A stretch of 64,000 nt of DNA from Rhodovulum visakhapatnamense (GTDB lineage Bacteria; Pseudomonadota; Alphaproteobacteria; Rhodobacterales; Rhodobacteraceae), in the NCBI RefSeq assembly GCF_004365965.1, contig NZ_SOEB01000016.1, forward strand, positions 1-64,000, written 5' to 3'. The translations under genes and the position numbers were made by a program. Positions within the stretch are counted from its first letter, which is position 1. Every line of letters begins with the position of its first letter. Shown here piece after piece: positions 8,577 to 17,325 of the stretch. The notes under the pieces were generated by a model. The model was not told where the DNA came from and ran no database searches. It was given only the letters and a program-made list of their open reading frames with translations.

Positions 8577-8605
8577 AGTGTAATCATCGCAATCAATGCG
8601 ATCAA
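8577..8605 (-). promoter_or_regulatory. Promoter and operator of the toxin-antitoxin/defence operon
   Basis: On the minus strand TTGATC (8605-8600) and TACACT (8582-8577) are 17 bases apart, a good sigma70 promoter with a start near 8570. An inverted repeat ATCGCA-N5-TGCGAT (8586-8591 and 8597-8602) lies between and over these boxes, the usual place for a ribbon-helix-helix antitoxin operator. No other good promoter was seen before the downstream genes, which overlap one another, so this site probably drives the whole operon. Confidence 0.65.
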
Positions 8606-8607
8606 GA

Positions 8608-8883
8608 CTAATTGCCTGAATGCAGAGCCTCATAGCCCCGCCGCTTCTTCAATGCTGCGAGCTTCATCAACGCGGTGATCGCTTTGCCTTCATCAGGGTG
8701 CGTCTCGATCATCATCTGTCCCCGAAAGCCGATCCGACCCCACTCGCGCACGAGGCTAGCACGGCCGAAAAGATCGCGCTGTACGCTCAGCCGATAGAAG
8801 CGACGCATGTTGCGCGCCGGATCGATCCGGCGCATCTGCACGTCGGTCGGGAAGACATCGAGCTGGATCGGGCTATGGTACAT
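8608..8883 (-). CDS. WGR domain protein
   Basis: 91 residues. The whole protein is one WGR domain: RRFYRLSVQRDLFGRASLVR, EWGRIGF and a C-terminal helix with basic residues (LMKLAALKKRRGYEAL). WGR domains bind nucleic acid and occur in eukaryotic PARPs and as small stand-alone proteins on many alphaproteobacterial plasmids. Role unknown; DNA-end or nick binding is a fair guess from the domain. It ends just before the promoter of the defence operon and is probably co-transcribed with the DUF2493 gene, although two hairpins separate them. Confidence 0.75.
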   Translation of the reverse strand: MYHSPIQLDVFPTDVQMRRIDPARNMRRFYRLSVQRDLFGRASLVREWGRIGFRGQMMIETHPDEGKAITALMKLAALKKRRGYEALHSGN

Positions 8884-8916
8884 GTAGTGATCAATTGAGG
8901 TTTCCTACACAATATC

Positions 8917-8961
8917 AGGTGGAAGTGTGCGCTTCCACCTCGATTTCCCCGCGAGGGGAAA
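8917..8961. other. Two adjacent perfect hairpins
   Basis: AGGTGGAAG (8917-8925) pairs with CTTCCACCT (8932-8940) over a 6-base loop, and TTTCCCC (8944-8950) pairs with GGGGAAA (8955-8961) over a GCGA tetraloop. They lie between the DUF2493 stop and the WGR start. No T-run follows on either strand, so they may attenuate, stabilise mRNA ends or bind protein rather than terminate. Confidence 0.5.
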
Positions 8962-8967
8962 GGGGGC

Positions 8968-9900
8968 TCACGCCCCCTTCTCGAACTTCATGACCGGGAT
9001 ACCCAGCTTCTTGGCCTTGTCGGCGAGGTTCTCCTGGATGCCATTGCCCGGGAAGACGAGGACACCCACCGGCAGCACATCGAGCATGGCGTCGTTGCGC
9101 TTGAAAGGAGCGGCCTTGGCGTGCTTGGTCCAGTCGGGCTTGAAGGCCACCTGCGTCACGCCCCGGGCCTCAGCCCATTTGGCGGCGATGAGCTCTGCGC
9201 CCTTCGGGCTTCCACCGTGCAGGAGGACCATGTCGGGATACTTGGTCCGGACCTGGTCGAGCTTGCCCCAGATCAGGCGGTGATCGTTGAAGTCGGTCCC
9301 GCCGGTGAGGGCAACTTTGGGCCCTACGGGCAACATCACTTCGGTCTCAGCCCGGCGCTTGGCGGCGAGGAAGTCGCGGCTGTCGATCAGGGCGGCGGTC
9401 ATGTGCTGGCGGTTCACCATCGAGCCGGTGCGGGGCCGCCAGGTCGATCCCGTGTGATGGACAAACTCGGTGGCGGCGTGATCGCGCATCATGTCCATGC
9501 AGTTGCGCCGTTCGATCAGGGTCAGGCCTTCCGCCGTCAGGCGCTCGAGTTCCGTGGATTTCACCTCGGAGCCGTCCTGCTCGCGCTGAAGGCGGCGCTG
9601 CGCCTGCTCGTTCTCGTCGAGCGACCGCTCGATCCGGGCCGTGGCGCGGTGGAAGAGGTTGACCTGGCCCCAGAGCACCTCCTCGAGGTCGGGTTCCATG
9701 CGGGTGTCTTCCAGGGTCGCAACGAGGGCGTCGAAGATGTCGGCGACGGCGACCGCGAGGCGCTGCCCATCGGGCATCGGGCGCGGATCGGGCTCGTCAA
9801 AGGGGCGGTAGCCATAGAGCTGCAGCTCGTCGAGCGCATGGGCGGTCTGGGATGCAGTGTGGGCGGGTTCATACGCGTCGTCGTGGGTGTGGATCGTCAT
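8968..9900 (-). CDS. DUF2493 (SLOG-superfamily) protein
   Basis: 310 residues. The C-terminal 120 residues form the DUF2493 domain, a Rossmann-like SLOG fold: KVALTGGTDFNDHRLIW, VLLHGGSPKGAELIAAKWA, then VLVFPGNGI, with the glycine-rich loops expected to bind a nucleotide or nucleotide-derived ligand. The N-terminal half is helical and charged (ARIERSLDENEQAQRRLQRE), probably a coiled coil. Such proteins are frequent in the Toprim/Sno plasmid block, and their biochemical role is unknown. SLOG domains elsewhere bind nucleotide second messengers, so a signalling or DNA-metabolism role is plausible. Confidence 0.8.
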   Translation of the reverse strand: MTIHTHDDAYEPAHTASQTAHALDELQLYGYRPFDEPDPRPMPDGQRLAVAVADIFDALVATLEDTRMEPDLEEVLWGQVNLFHRATARIERSLDENEQAQRRLQREQDGSEVKSTELERLTAEGLTLIERRNCMDMMRDHAATEFVHHTGSTWRPRTGSMVNRQHMTAALIDSRDFLAAKRRAETEVMLPVGPKVALTGGTDFNDHRLIWGKLDQVRTKYPDMVLLHGGSPKGAELIAAKWAEARGVTQVAFKPDWTKHAKAAPFKRNDAMLDVLPVGVLVFPGNGIQENLADKAKKLGIPVMKFEKGA

Positions 9901-10267
9901 CGGTTCTTGCCTCCGGGCCTATCTCGTCCGCGCGTCATCCCGCGCGGCCTTCATGGGCTGCGAAAGCCGTCACGGGGGACGCCCCTTCACCCCCTTTCGG
10001 GGCCGGAACGCATGTGGAGGAGGGCGGGGGGCGGCTGATTTGTCTTTCGCGATGCAAAGGCGGGGCGAGCCCCGCCGGCGGAAATCAGTCGCCCCCCGTC
10101 CTTGAAGGGGCGGCACCTTTGACGGCCGCCTGCCCATCTCTTGAAGGCCGCTCGGGTGACGGGTGGATGAGATTGCCCGGAAAGAGGCAAAGCGACGATC
10201 CACAGCCATGACAGGGATCCGTACCCCCCTGCCCCGCACTCCCCGACTGACCCTTGCGCGATGCGGA
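9901..10267. other. Non-coding stretch, DUF2493 leader
   Basis: 367 GC-rich bases between the Toprim stop and the DUF2493 start. All open frames here are shadows with poor composition. Short inverted repeats are common (e.g. CCCCTTTCGGGG near 9989). I see no convincing promoter, RNA gene or terminator. Confidence 0.4.
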
Positions 10268-11299
10268 TCAGCCTGACAGGCGATGCCGATCCTCTGGCCC
10301 GATCTGCCCTGCCAGATGCTGGCGCAGCGCCTCTTTGCCGTACGCCCGGAGATCATCGTTGAAATCCCCGAGCCGCGGTTCCAGCACCCGCACGCGCACC
10401 CCGACCTCGGAGGCTCTAGCGCTCAACTTCTCTGCCGCGCGCTGCCCGGCCGGATCGCGATCGATCGCGATGTAGAGGCGCTTCAGCCCCTCCGGCAGCA
10501 GGACCGCCCCGAGGTGACCCGACGAGAGCGCCGCCCAGACGGGAAGGCCGGGCACTGCCTCGACAAGGGACAGCATGGTCTCGATGCCTTCACCGACCAC
10601 GAGGATGTCGTCATGCGGAGTCAGCCTGACGGCATTGCCGAGAAGGTGACCCATGGCACGCCGCTGCGTCTCGACCCGCGCCTTTCCCTGTCCGTCAGGC
10701 GCGAGCCAAGTCCGATGCACACCCTGAAGGGCGCCAGCCCCATCGGTGACCGCGGCGATCATCGCCGGTCTGGGGATGCTCCGGGTCTGCCCTTCATCCC
10801 GATGCCAGCACTTCGGGTGGAAGCGCAGGGCGCTCATCACCCCGCCTTGGGTCAGGCCACGGGCCCGGAGGTAGGTGTCGGCAAGCGTGCCTGCGACCGG
10901 CGCCGAGGCTGCGAAGAGCCGCGCCGCCGCCGCTGGTGTACCACCGGGGGCCTTGGCCTTCTTCGGCACTGGTGCATCCGGGAGGACCGGCTGCGGACGG
11001 CCCAAATGCGCCCGGGCCTCGGCCAGAAGATCGGGAAAGCGGGAGATCCCGGTCCTCTCGCGGATGATGTCGAGAAGATCACCATGCTCGCCCGTGGCGC
11101 CGTCCGTGAACTTGCCGGCCGCGCCTGGCCCGGAAGCAGGCCCGGTCAGGCGCACGAAGAGCGACCGGCCGGGATTGTTCTGTAGGTCTCCAACGATCCA
11201 GTAGGACCCTTCCCGCCGTCCGGCGGGAAGGTAAGCGCGACACACGCTCTCTGCGTTTTCCGCAAGAGCGCGGATCACATCTTCGGTCTCGGAATACAT
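10268..11299 (-). CDS. Toprim-domain protein (plasmid primase-like)
   Basis: 343 residues. An N-terminal region (1-100) resembles the zinc-finger/DUF7146 part of plasmid primases, but only scattered cysteines remain. A linker follows, then a Toprim domain: VVGEGIETML with the catalytic Glu at 237, and AIDRDPAG with the DxD at 280-282. These residues bind Mg2+ in primases and topoisomerases. No helicase domain is fused. It starts 3 bases after the Sno gene stop and is clearly co-transcribed with it. Probable role: primer synthesis or another nucleotidyl-transfer step in plasmid DNA metabolism. Confidence 0.85.
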   Translation of the reverse strand: MYSETEDVIRALAENAESVCRAYLPAGRREGSYWIVGDLQNNPGRSLFVRLTGPASGPGAAGKFTDGATGEHGDLLDIIRERTGISRFPDLLAEARAHLGRPQPVLPDAPVPKKAKAPGGTPAAAARLFAASAPVAGTLADTYLRARGLTQGGVMSALRFHPKCWHRDEGQTRSIPRPAMIAAVTDGAGALQGVHRTWLAPDGQGKARVETQRRAMGHLLGNAVRLTPHDDILVVGEGIETMLSLVEAVPGLPVWAALSSGHLGAVLLPEGLKRLYIAIDRDPAGQRAAEKLSARASEVGVRVRVLEPRLGDFNDDLRAYGKEALRQHLAGQIGPEDRHRLSG

Positions 11300-11302
11300 G
11301 GC

Positions 11303-14300
11303 TCAACAACCTCCGCGCGCATGTAGTCCCGTCACGGGACAACGTGCAAGCAGACGATCAAGCACTGCGATGCCGGCTGAGTCCGTCGGGCAGAAGAGGC
11401 GCAGCTTCCAGCTGATGATCTCCGAGAAGAAGCCATCGGCCTTGAGTCGGTCTTTCGCCGCTTCCGTGAAGCCAGAGAGCTCGATCCGGTTCAAGCCCAT
11501 GACGCGGGAGCGGTGCAACTCCATCCCTTCGGCCAGCCGCACCACGGTCTTGCCTTCGAGAACGAGGGCATGAACCTGTGCGGCTGTCAGCTGCGGCGCG
11601 TCAGCGGCCAACGTGGTCGCGACCCAAGACGGCGAGACCCGGCGACCGATGATGCGCTGACCGTCATCGGTCTGCAGCCGGTAGACGCGGGTTTCATCCT
11701 GCGGCAGTTGCTTCCAGATCGGCAGCAGCAGCCCCGCCACGATGTGCAGCGTGGTTTCCGTGAATTCCGGCACCTCGGCCAGCTCAGACGTCCAGGCTTC
11801 GGTGAATGCCGCGCGGTCGGCCTCGAGCCAGTTTGTGTCCTCCATGATTTTGGCCGGAACAGTGCTGGCCTCGGTGGGGCGGATCAACCGCAGGCGCGGC
11901 TCGATGGTGCCGTCGTCCATCATTAGGCTGGTGGCGGGCACCTGCACGGCAGACCGGCCCGAGCGGCTGTTGACCAGCAGGCGTGCCTTGGGGTCATCGA
12001 GCCAGTCGAGCGCATCCGCGAGCGAGGTCGGCGTGTTGCGACGCTTTTCGGCGATGGTCAGGAGCTGGGTCTCCGCGCCGGAGCCGGGATGGGTGTAAAT
12101 CACCCGAGCATCTGTCACGCGGAAGCTCTCGGCGCGCAGCGTCTCGAGCCCGAGGTCATACACCCCGGCAGCGATGGCGCCCTCGATCCGCGCATCGAGA
12201 AGCTCTTCGAAGGCCGAGAAGAGCACAGCCTGCATGTCGATCGTCAGCGCCAGCAGGCGATTGAGGAAAGTCGTGATCGGCGGCAGGTCGTCCTTCAGCC
12301 CGTTGTCATCGGTCAGGCTGAGGCCGGTGGCATCCTCGAAGGCCGCGAGCGAGCAGCCCGCCACATCGCCGCGATAGATGCGGCGGTAGAGCTGGCGCAG
12401 GGCATCGCGGGCGTAAGGACTCTCGAGATTGTCCTCGGGCCGGAACAGCCCCTGCCCGCCGGTCTGGCGCTGACCGCGCGTGATCGCACCCAGCGTGTCG
12501 AGGCGGCGGGCGATGGTGGAGAGGAACCGCTTCTCCGCCTTCACATCGGTAGCAACGGGCCGGAACAGCGGCGGCTGCGCCTGATTGGTGCGGTTCGTCC
12601 GCCCCAAACCTTGGATGGCGGCATCGGCTTTCCAGCCGGGTTCCAACAGATAATGAACCCGCAGGCGCTGGTTTTTCGCGCCGAGGTCTGCGTGATAGCT
12701 GCGCCCCGTGCCGCCCGCGTCGGAAAAAATCAGGATGCGCTTCTGGTCATCCATGAAGGCGGCGGTTTCCGCGAGGTTGGCGGAGCCGGCACGGTTTTCC
12801 ACGACAAGCCGCGCGGCAGGACCCTCGCCCTTCCTCACGATGCGCCGCGACCGGCCCGTAACCTCGGCCACGAGGTCGGTGCCGAAGCGCTGGACGATCT
12901 GGTCGAGAGCCCCCGGCACGGGCGGCAGCGAGGCCAGCTTCTCGATCAGCGCATCGCGCCTGCGGGCCGCTTCGCGGCATTCGACCGGCTGGCCATCGCG
13001 CACCACGGGCCGAGACGACAGGTTGCCATCGCTGTCGGTGAAGGGCTCGTAGAGCTGCACCGGGAAGGAATGGGCGAGGTAATCCAGCACATATTCCCGC
13101 GGGGTGATGTCGACCCGGATGTCGTTCCACTCCTCGGTTGGGATTTCCGACAGGCGGCGCTCCATCAGCGCTTCGCCGGTCGAGACGATCTGGATGACGG
13201 CTGTGTGGCCTGCCGCCAGATCGGCCTCGATACTCGCGATCAGCGTGGGGGTTTTCATGGAGGTCAGGAGATGGCCGAAGAAACGCTGCTTGGCGGATTC
13301 AAAAGCCGAGCGCGCTGCAGATTTGGCCTGCCGGTTCAGAGTACCGTTCTCAGCGGTGATATTGGCCGCCTCCATCGCAGCGGCGAGGTTGTTGTGGATG
13401 ATGGCGAAGGCCCCGGCATAGGCATCGTAGATGCCGCGCTGCTCAGGCGTCAGCGCATGTTCCAGCATCTCGTATTCGACGCCGTCATAGGAGAGCGAAC
13501 GGGCGGTGTAGAGGCCGAGAGACCGCAGGTCTCGGGCCAAGACCTCCATCGCGGCGACGCCGCCCGCCTCGATGGCCTCGACGAATTCGGCGCGGGTCGC
13601 GAATGGAAAGTCCTCCCCGCCCCAGAGCCCGAGGCGCTGCGCATAGGCGAGGTTGTGGACGGTCGTGGCCCCCGTGGCCGAGACATAGACCACACGGGCA
13701 TTCGGCAGCTTGTGCTGCAGGCGCAGGCCCGCCCTGCCCTGCTGCGACGCCTCGGTGTCACCGCGCTCGCCCTTCGACCCGGCGGCATTCGCCATGGCAT
13801 GGCTTTCATCGAACAGGATCACCCCGTCGAAATCCGCCCCGAGCCAGTCGACGATCTGGTCAACGCGGGATTTCTTGGCCCCTCGCTCCTCGGACCGCAG
13901 TGTGGCATAAGTGGTGAAGAGGATGCCCTCGCTCAGCGGGATGTCGCGGCCTTGCGCGAAGCGCGACAGGGGCGTGACGAGCAGGCGCTCCTGGCCGAGC
14001 GCTGACCAGTCGCGCTGCGCGTCCTCGAGAAGCTTGTCGCTCTTCGAGATCCAGAGCGCCTTGCGGCGGCCTTGGGCCCAGTTGTCGAGCACAATCCCAG
14101 CCGACTGGCGGCCCTTGCCCGCGCCCGTGCCATCGCCCAGAAAAAACCCGCGCCGAAAGCGGATGGCGTCAACAGCATCGTCCGGCGCGGCCGAAACCAT
14201 GTCGCCGGTCTCATCGACGGTCCAGGATCCAGCGAGATACGCGCCGTGCGCCTCGCCCGCGTAGATCACGGTCTCCAGCTGCGCGTCGGAGAGCAGGCCG

Positions 14301-15664
14301 TCGCGCAGGACGGCGGCGGGGAGTTTCGGGCGGTAGGTGGGCTTCGGGGGCGCGACCGAGGCCATGGCGGCTGACTGCACCAGCTTGGTCGGGTGTGAGG
14401 CAGCGCCGGGGATGTCGATGGCTTGCAGACGGAAGGTCTCGTAGATCGCATCGGACAGACGCGCGGCGCCGAGGTCGTCCTCCGTCTCGCGTAGGGTGTA
14501 TGCGAGGTCCTCGGCATCGGGCGTGGTGACATGCGCATCCGTCTTGGCCGACGCCGTTGACCGCTGGGGTCGAGCGGCAGGGCCGGAGGCACGGGAAGGA
14601 ATTCCCCGGAAAGGGGAAGTGGTCGGGGAGCACGCGACTGCGCCCGCATCCATCTCGAGGCGTGGCGGGACCTCTGCTACAATCCGGGCGAGGAGCTGCG
14701 GCGCATCGACGGACATCGGCCGAGCCAGATCGGCGGTGATGTCGCCCCGCTCGCCGCCTCGGCATTTGTCGAAGACCGAGATCCGCGTCTCGAAGCTGGT
14801 GCCATGCTTGGCGAAAGCAGCGCCTGACACAGCGCCGGTGAATACCAGATGTGCGGTCTCGGTCAGGCGGGCGAAGGTCTCGGACCAGGCGGGCGCATCA
14901 TGTGCGAAGCTTGCGCCCGTGATCGCGACCAGTCGCCCGCCGGGGGCCAGCCGGGCAAGCGCCGAGCGCAGATGGCGCGCCGTCGCCTCGGTCGTCCGGC
15001 CATCGACATGGGCCACGGCCGAGAAGGGCGGGTTCATCAGGATGACGCTCGGACGAACGCCCGCGTCCAGATGGTCGTCGATTTGCGCGGCATCAAAGGT
15101 GGTGACGGGTCGCTCCGGAAAGAGAAGGCGCAGGAGGTCGGCGCGGGTCTCGGCGAGTTCGTTCAGCGCGAGACTGCCGCCCGCGATCTCCGCGAGGATC
15201 GCCAGAAGGCCGGTCCCGGCCGAAGGCTCGAGGACGAGGTCACGGGGCGTGATCTGCGCCGCCGCCAAAGCCGCCAGTCCCATCGGCAGCGGGGTCGAGA
15301 ATTGCTGGAAGCGCTCCATCTCCTCCGAGCGGCGGGTGTGCGTCGGCAAGAGACCCGCCACCTTGGCGAGGATCGGCAGCAGGGCAGCGGGCGATCCAGC
15401 CCGGCCCAGAAGCGCGCGGCCGAATTTCCGCAGGAAGAGGACCAGCGCCACCTCGCCCGCCTCATAGGCGAGCTTCCAGTCCCAGGCACCATCGGCATCG
15501 GAGCCGCCAAAGGCGCGCTCCATCTCGATCCGCAGACGCAGCGCGTCGATCTGAAACCCTTGCGCCAGATCGGGCTGCAGCGCCTCGGCCACGGCGAGGA
15601 TCGCGGGCGCGGGATCGCGATATGGAACAGGAACGGGAGGCGCAACAGGCGCGAGATAGGTCAT
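11303..15664 (-). CDS. Strawberry-notch family helicase-methyltransferase
   Basis: 1453 residues, two enzymes in one chain. The N-terminal part is a class I methyltransferase: LEPSAGTG (145-152) and NPPF (211-214), the latter typical of DNA amino-methyltransferases. From about 440 there is a strawberry-notch SF2 helicase: FFLGDGTGAGKGRQ (Walker A, about 510-519), FDESH (motif II, 618-622), then GRTNRTNQ (motif VI). The same architecture is known from phage P1 DarB, an antirestriction protein packaged with the DNA. Widespread on alphaproteobacterial plasmids. A role in protecting incoming plasmid DNA or remodelling it is plausible but unproven here. Divergent from the SOS-promoter gene at 15842. 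Confidence 0.88.
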   Translation of the reverse strand: MTYLAPVAPPVPVPYRDPAPAILAVAEALQPDLAQGFQIDALRLRIEMERAFGGSDADGAWDWKLAYEAGEVALVLFLRKFGRALLGRAGSPAALLPILAKVAGLLPTHTRRSEEMERFQQFSTPLPMGLAALAAAQITPRDLVLEPSAGTGLLAILAEIAGGSLALNELAETRADLLRLLFPERPVTTFDAAQIDDHLDAGVRPSVILMNPPFSAVAHVDGRTTEATARHLRSALARLAPGGRLVAITGASFAHDAPAWSETFARLTETAHLVFTGAVSGAAFAKHGTSFETRISVFDKCRGGERGDITADLARPMSVDAPQLLARIVAEVPPRLEMDAGAVACSPTTSPFRGIPSRASGPAARPQRSTASAKTDAHVTTPDAEDLAYTLRETEDDLGAARLSDAIYETFRLQAIDIPGAASHPTKLVQSAAMASVAPPKPTYRPKLPAAVLRDGLLSDAQLETVIYAGEAHGAYLAGSWTVDETGDMVSAAPDDAVDAIRFRRGFFLGDGTGAGKGRQSAGIVLDNWAQGRRKALWISKSDKLLEDAQRDWSALGQERLLVTPLSRFAQGRDIPLSEGILFTTYATLRSEERGAKKSRVDQIVDWLGADFDGVILFDESHAMANAAGSKGERGDTEASQQGRAGLRLQHKLPNARVVYVSATGATTVHNLAYAQRLGLWGGEDFPFATRAEFVEAIEAGGVAAMEVLARDLRSLGLYTARSLSYDGVEYEMLEHALTPEQRGIYDAYAGAFAIIHNNLAAAMEAANITAENGTLNRQAKSAARSAFESAKQRFFGHLLTSMKTPTLIASIEADLAAGHTAVIQIVSTGEALMERRLSEIPTEEWNDIRVDITPREYVLDYLAHSFPVQLYEPFTDSDGNLSSRPVVRDGQPVECREAARRRDALIEKLASLPPVPGALDQIVQRFGTDLVAEVTGRSRRIVRKGEGPAARLVVENRAGSANLAETAAFMDDQKRILIFSDAGGTGRSYHADLGAKNQRLRVHYLLEPGWKADAAIQGLGRTNRTNQAQPPLFRPVATDVKAEKRFLSTIARRLDTLGAITRGQRQTGGQGLFRPEDNLESPYARDALRQLYRRIYRGDVAGCSLAAFEDATGLSLTDDNGLKDDLPPITTFLNRLLALTIDMQAVLFSAFEELLDARIEGAIAAGVYDLGLETLRAESFRVTDARVIYTHPGSGAETQLLTIAEKRRNTPTSLADALDWLDDPKARLLVNSRSGRSAVQVPATSLMMDDGTIEPRLRLIRPTEASTVPAKIMEDTNWLEADRAAFTEAWTSELAEVPEFTETTLHIVAGLLLPIWKQLPQDETRVYRLQTDDGQRIIGRRVSPSWVATTLAADAPQLTAAQVHALVLEGKTVVRLAEGMELHRSRVMGLNRIELSGFTEAAKDRLKADGFFSEIISWKLRLFCPTDSAGIAVLDRLLARCPVTGLHARGGC

Positions 15665-15783
15665 CGGGAAACTCCGGAATGAAGGACAGGGACCGGCCCG
15701 GGCACCCTCTCTCGGGCACCCTCAGGCCTGATCTTCCCCCGCCCATCTCTCCCTCTCGAACCGACGCGCCCCAGAGCTTCGGC

Positions 15784-15812
15784 TTGATTTTGTTCCTGTT
15801 ATGTTCTATCTT
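15784..15812 (+). promoter_or_regulatory. SOS promoter: LexA box inside a sigma70 promoter
   Basis: TTGATT (15784-15789) and TATCTT (15807-15812) are 17 bases apart on the plus strand. The whole spacer is occupied by GTTCctgttatGTTC (15792-15806), a perfect match to the alphaproteobacterial LexA consensus GTTC-N7-GTTC. LexA bound there would block the polymerase. Start of RNA near 15820, 20 bases before ATG 15842. The divergent Sno gene starts 128 bases away and could also be affected. Confidence 0.75.
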
Positions 15813-15841
15813 GAAAGCCAAGCCAGCAAGGGAGTTTCCCG

Positions 15842-16138
15842 ATGGACAGCACCACATACGCCCTGCCAGCGACACCGAAGCAGATCGCCTATGCGCGGTC
15901 GCTCGCGCAGCGCAACCAGACCCTCCTGCCCTGGGAAGTTCAGCAGGACCGCCGGTCCTTGAGCGCCTGGATCGAAGCGCAGGCCCAGCTGAAGCCGGTC
16001 TCCGAAATGGACCGACTGCCCACGTCCAAGCAGGTGGCCTTTGCGGAGAAGCTCGCGCGCATCAAGCGCCGCGCCGTCCCGGATGAATGCTTCCGCGACA
16101 AGGGGCTCATGTCGAAGTGGATTGACGGGAACAAGTGA
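15842..16138 (+). CDS. Small two-repeat protein under LexA-type control
   Basis: 98 residues with an internal duplication: PATPKQIAYARSLA ... SLSAWIEAQ and PTSKQVAFAEKLA ... LMSKWIDGN, two copies of a roughly 38-residue helical unit. The T-x-KQ-x-x-x-A-x-x-L-A pattern is seen as a small appended domain in some helicases and topoisomerases, so DNA or protein binding is likely. GGGAG at 15832-15836 is the ribosome site for ATG 15842. The LexA box in its promoter implies induction after DNA damage. Function not known. Confidence 0.7.
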   Translation: MDSTTYALPATPKQIAYARSLAQRNQTLLPWEVQQDRRSLSAWIEAQAQLKPVSEMDRLPTSKQVAFAEKLARIKRRAVPDECFRDKGLMSKWIDGNK

Positions 16139-16503
16139 GGACGTCGTTAGCGGGCCCCGGCCTTCCGGAGCTTCTGCCATACCGTGGCTTGGCAAACCGA
16201 GCGTAGTTGCCAACCTGTAGATTGGCCGATTGGACCTTCGGGACATCAGCCTCGGTCAAACTCCTGTCCGAAGGACCAAGGCCTGGTCGCGGCGGCACGC
16301 CGGGAGGTACACCGCTGCGACCTTCGGCAACCACCGCAAGTCGTAGCCGTCTCTCAACCCCGCGCCTTCAGATCTCCCACCACTTGGGGCTACTCCCTCA
16401 GGTCTTTGGAAATCTTGATATTGGAGCGTTCAAAACGCTGAAAGACTGCCCACACCAAAGAAACCAGTGGCCGCCTCTTTGAAAATATGTCACTTTAGGC
16501 ATC
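16139..16503. other. Non-coding stretch before abiEi
   Basis: 365 bases without a credible gene. The last 60 bases are AT-richer (GAAAATATGTCACTTT at 16481-16496) and should contain the abiEi promoter, with an AATATG-like -10, but I could not place a -35 box. Confidence 0.4.
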
Positions 16504-17325
16504 ATGGACGCCGCAAGGTCACAAAATCTGAAGAAGCTGCTCGATGCCGTGCCTGCCGGGTACCTGGTCGATGCCGCATGGCTCGTCTCCCAAGGCATCG
16601 CCTACGAGAGCTTCCGTGACTATGTGAAGCGTGGCTGGCTCGACCGCGTCACCCGAGGCGTCTTCCGTCGTCCGCTCCCCAGCACCGCTGCCACGCCGAC
16701 ATCGAACAGCATCGACTGGAAGACCTGCATCCTGTCCACGCAGCATATCATGGGTCATGACCTGCATGTCGGCGGCACCACGGCGCTCAGCGAACACGGG
16801 CATGCCCATTACCTGCACCTCGGCGAAAGCGCTCCTGTCTGGGTCTACGGGGACAACATCCCGAATTGGCTGACAAAACTGCCGATGGATGCCCAGATCA
16901 GAACGCGCCCCCGATCTTTGTTTGCCGACCCGAAACTGGGCTTGATCGAGGGCATGACGACCGGCCAACCATGGGACTGGGGTCTCACGATGTCGACGCC
17001 GGAGCGCGCGATCCTGGAGGCTATGGACGAACTGCCCGACCATGAAAGCTTCCACACGCTCGACATGGTCTTCGAGAGCTTGACGACCCTTCGCCCGAGA
17101 CTGCTGTCAGACCTCCTGCAGTCCTGCAGCAAGATCAAGGTCAGGCGCCTGTTCTTCGTTTTCGCTGAGCGCCACGATCATCCCTGGCGCAACCGGATCG
17201 ACCCGGAGGCCTTCGACCTCGGCAGCGGCGATCGAGCCTTGGTTCAAGGCGGCAAGATCCACCCGCGCTATCGGATCATGGTGCCGGAAGATTTCGTGAA
17301 ACCGGAGGCCGACCGTGGCGCGTGA
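16504..17325 (+). CDS. abiEi: AbiEi-type antitoxin/regulator (type IV toxin-antitoxin)
   Basis: 273 residues. The N-terminal 60 residues form the AbiEi winged helix (KKLLDAVPAGYLVDAAWLV ... VKRGWLDRVTRGVFRR). A larger C-terminal domain follows, of the type that counteracts AbiEii-like toxins indirectly. The stop overlaps the GTG start of the toxin by 11 bases, as is usual for abiE pairs. The winged helix normally represses its own promoter through inverted repeats; none obvious was found, but the AT-rich bases at 16481-16496 are the likely site. AbiE systems protect against phages and stabilise plasmids. Confidence 0.85.
   Translation: MDAARSQNLKKLLDAVPAGYLVDAAWLVSQGIAYESFRDYVKRGWLDRVTRGVFRRPLPSTAATPTSNSIDWKTCILSTQHIMGHDLHVGGTTALSEHGHAHYLHLGESAPVWVYGDNIPNWLTKLPMDAQIRTRPRSLFADPKLGLIEGMTTGQPWDWGLTMSTPERAILEAMDELPDHESFHTLDMVFESLTTLRPRLLSDLLQSCSKIKVRRLFFVFAERHDHPWRNRIDPEAFDLGSGDRALVQGGKIHPRYRIMVPEDFVKPEADRGA

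Noticed and set aside
12089-14005. 638-codon plus-strand frame within the Sno gene
   Set aside because: Shadow of the Sno helicase-methylase; repetitive Arg/Gly/Glu composition and no motif.
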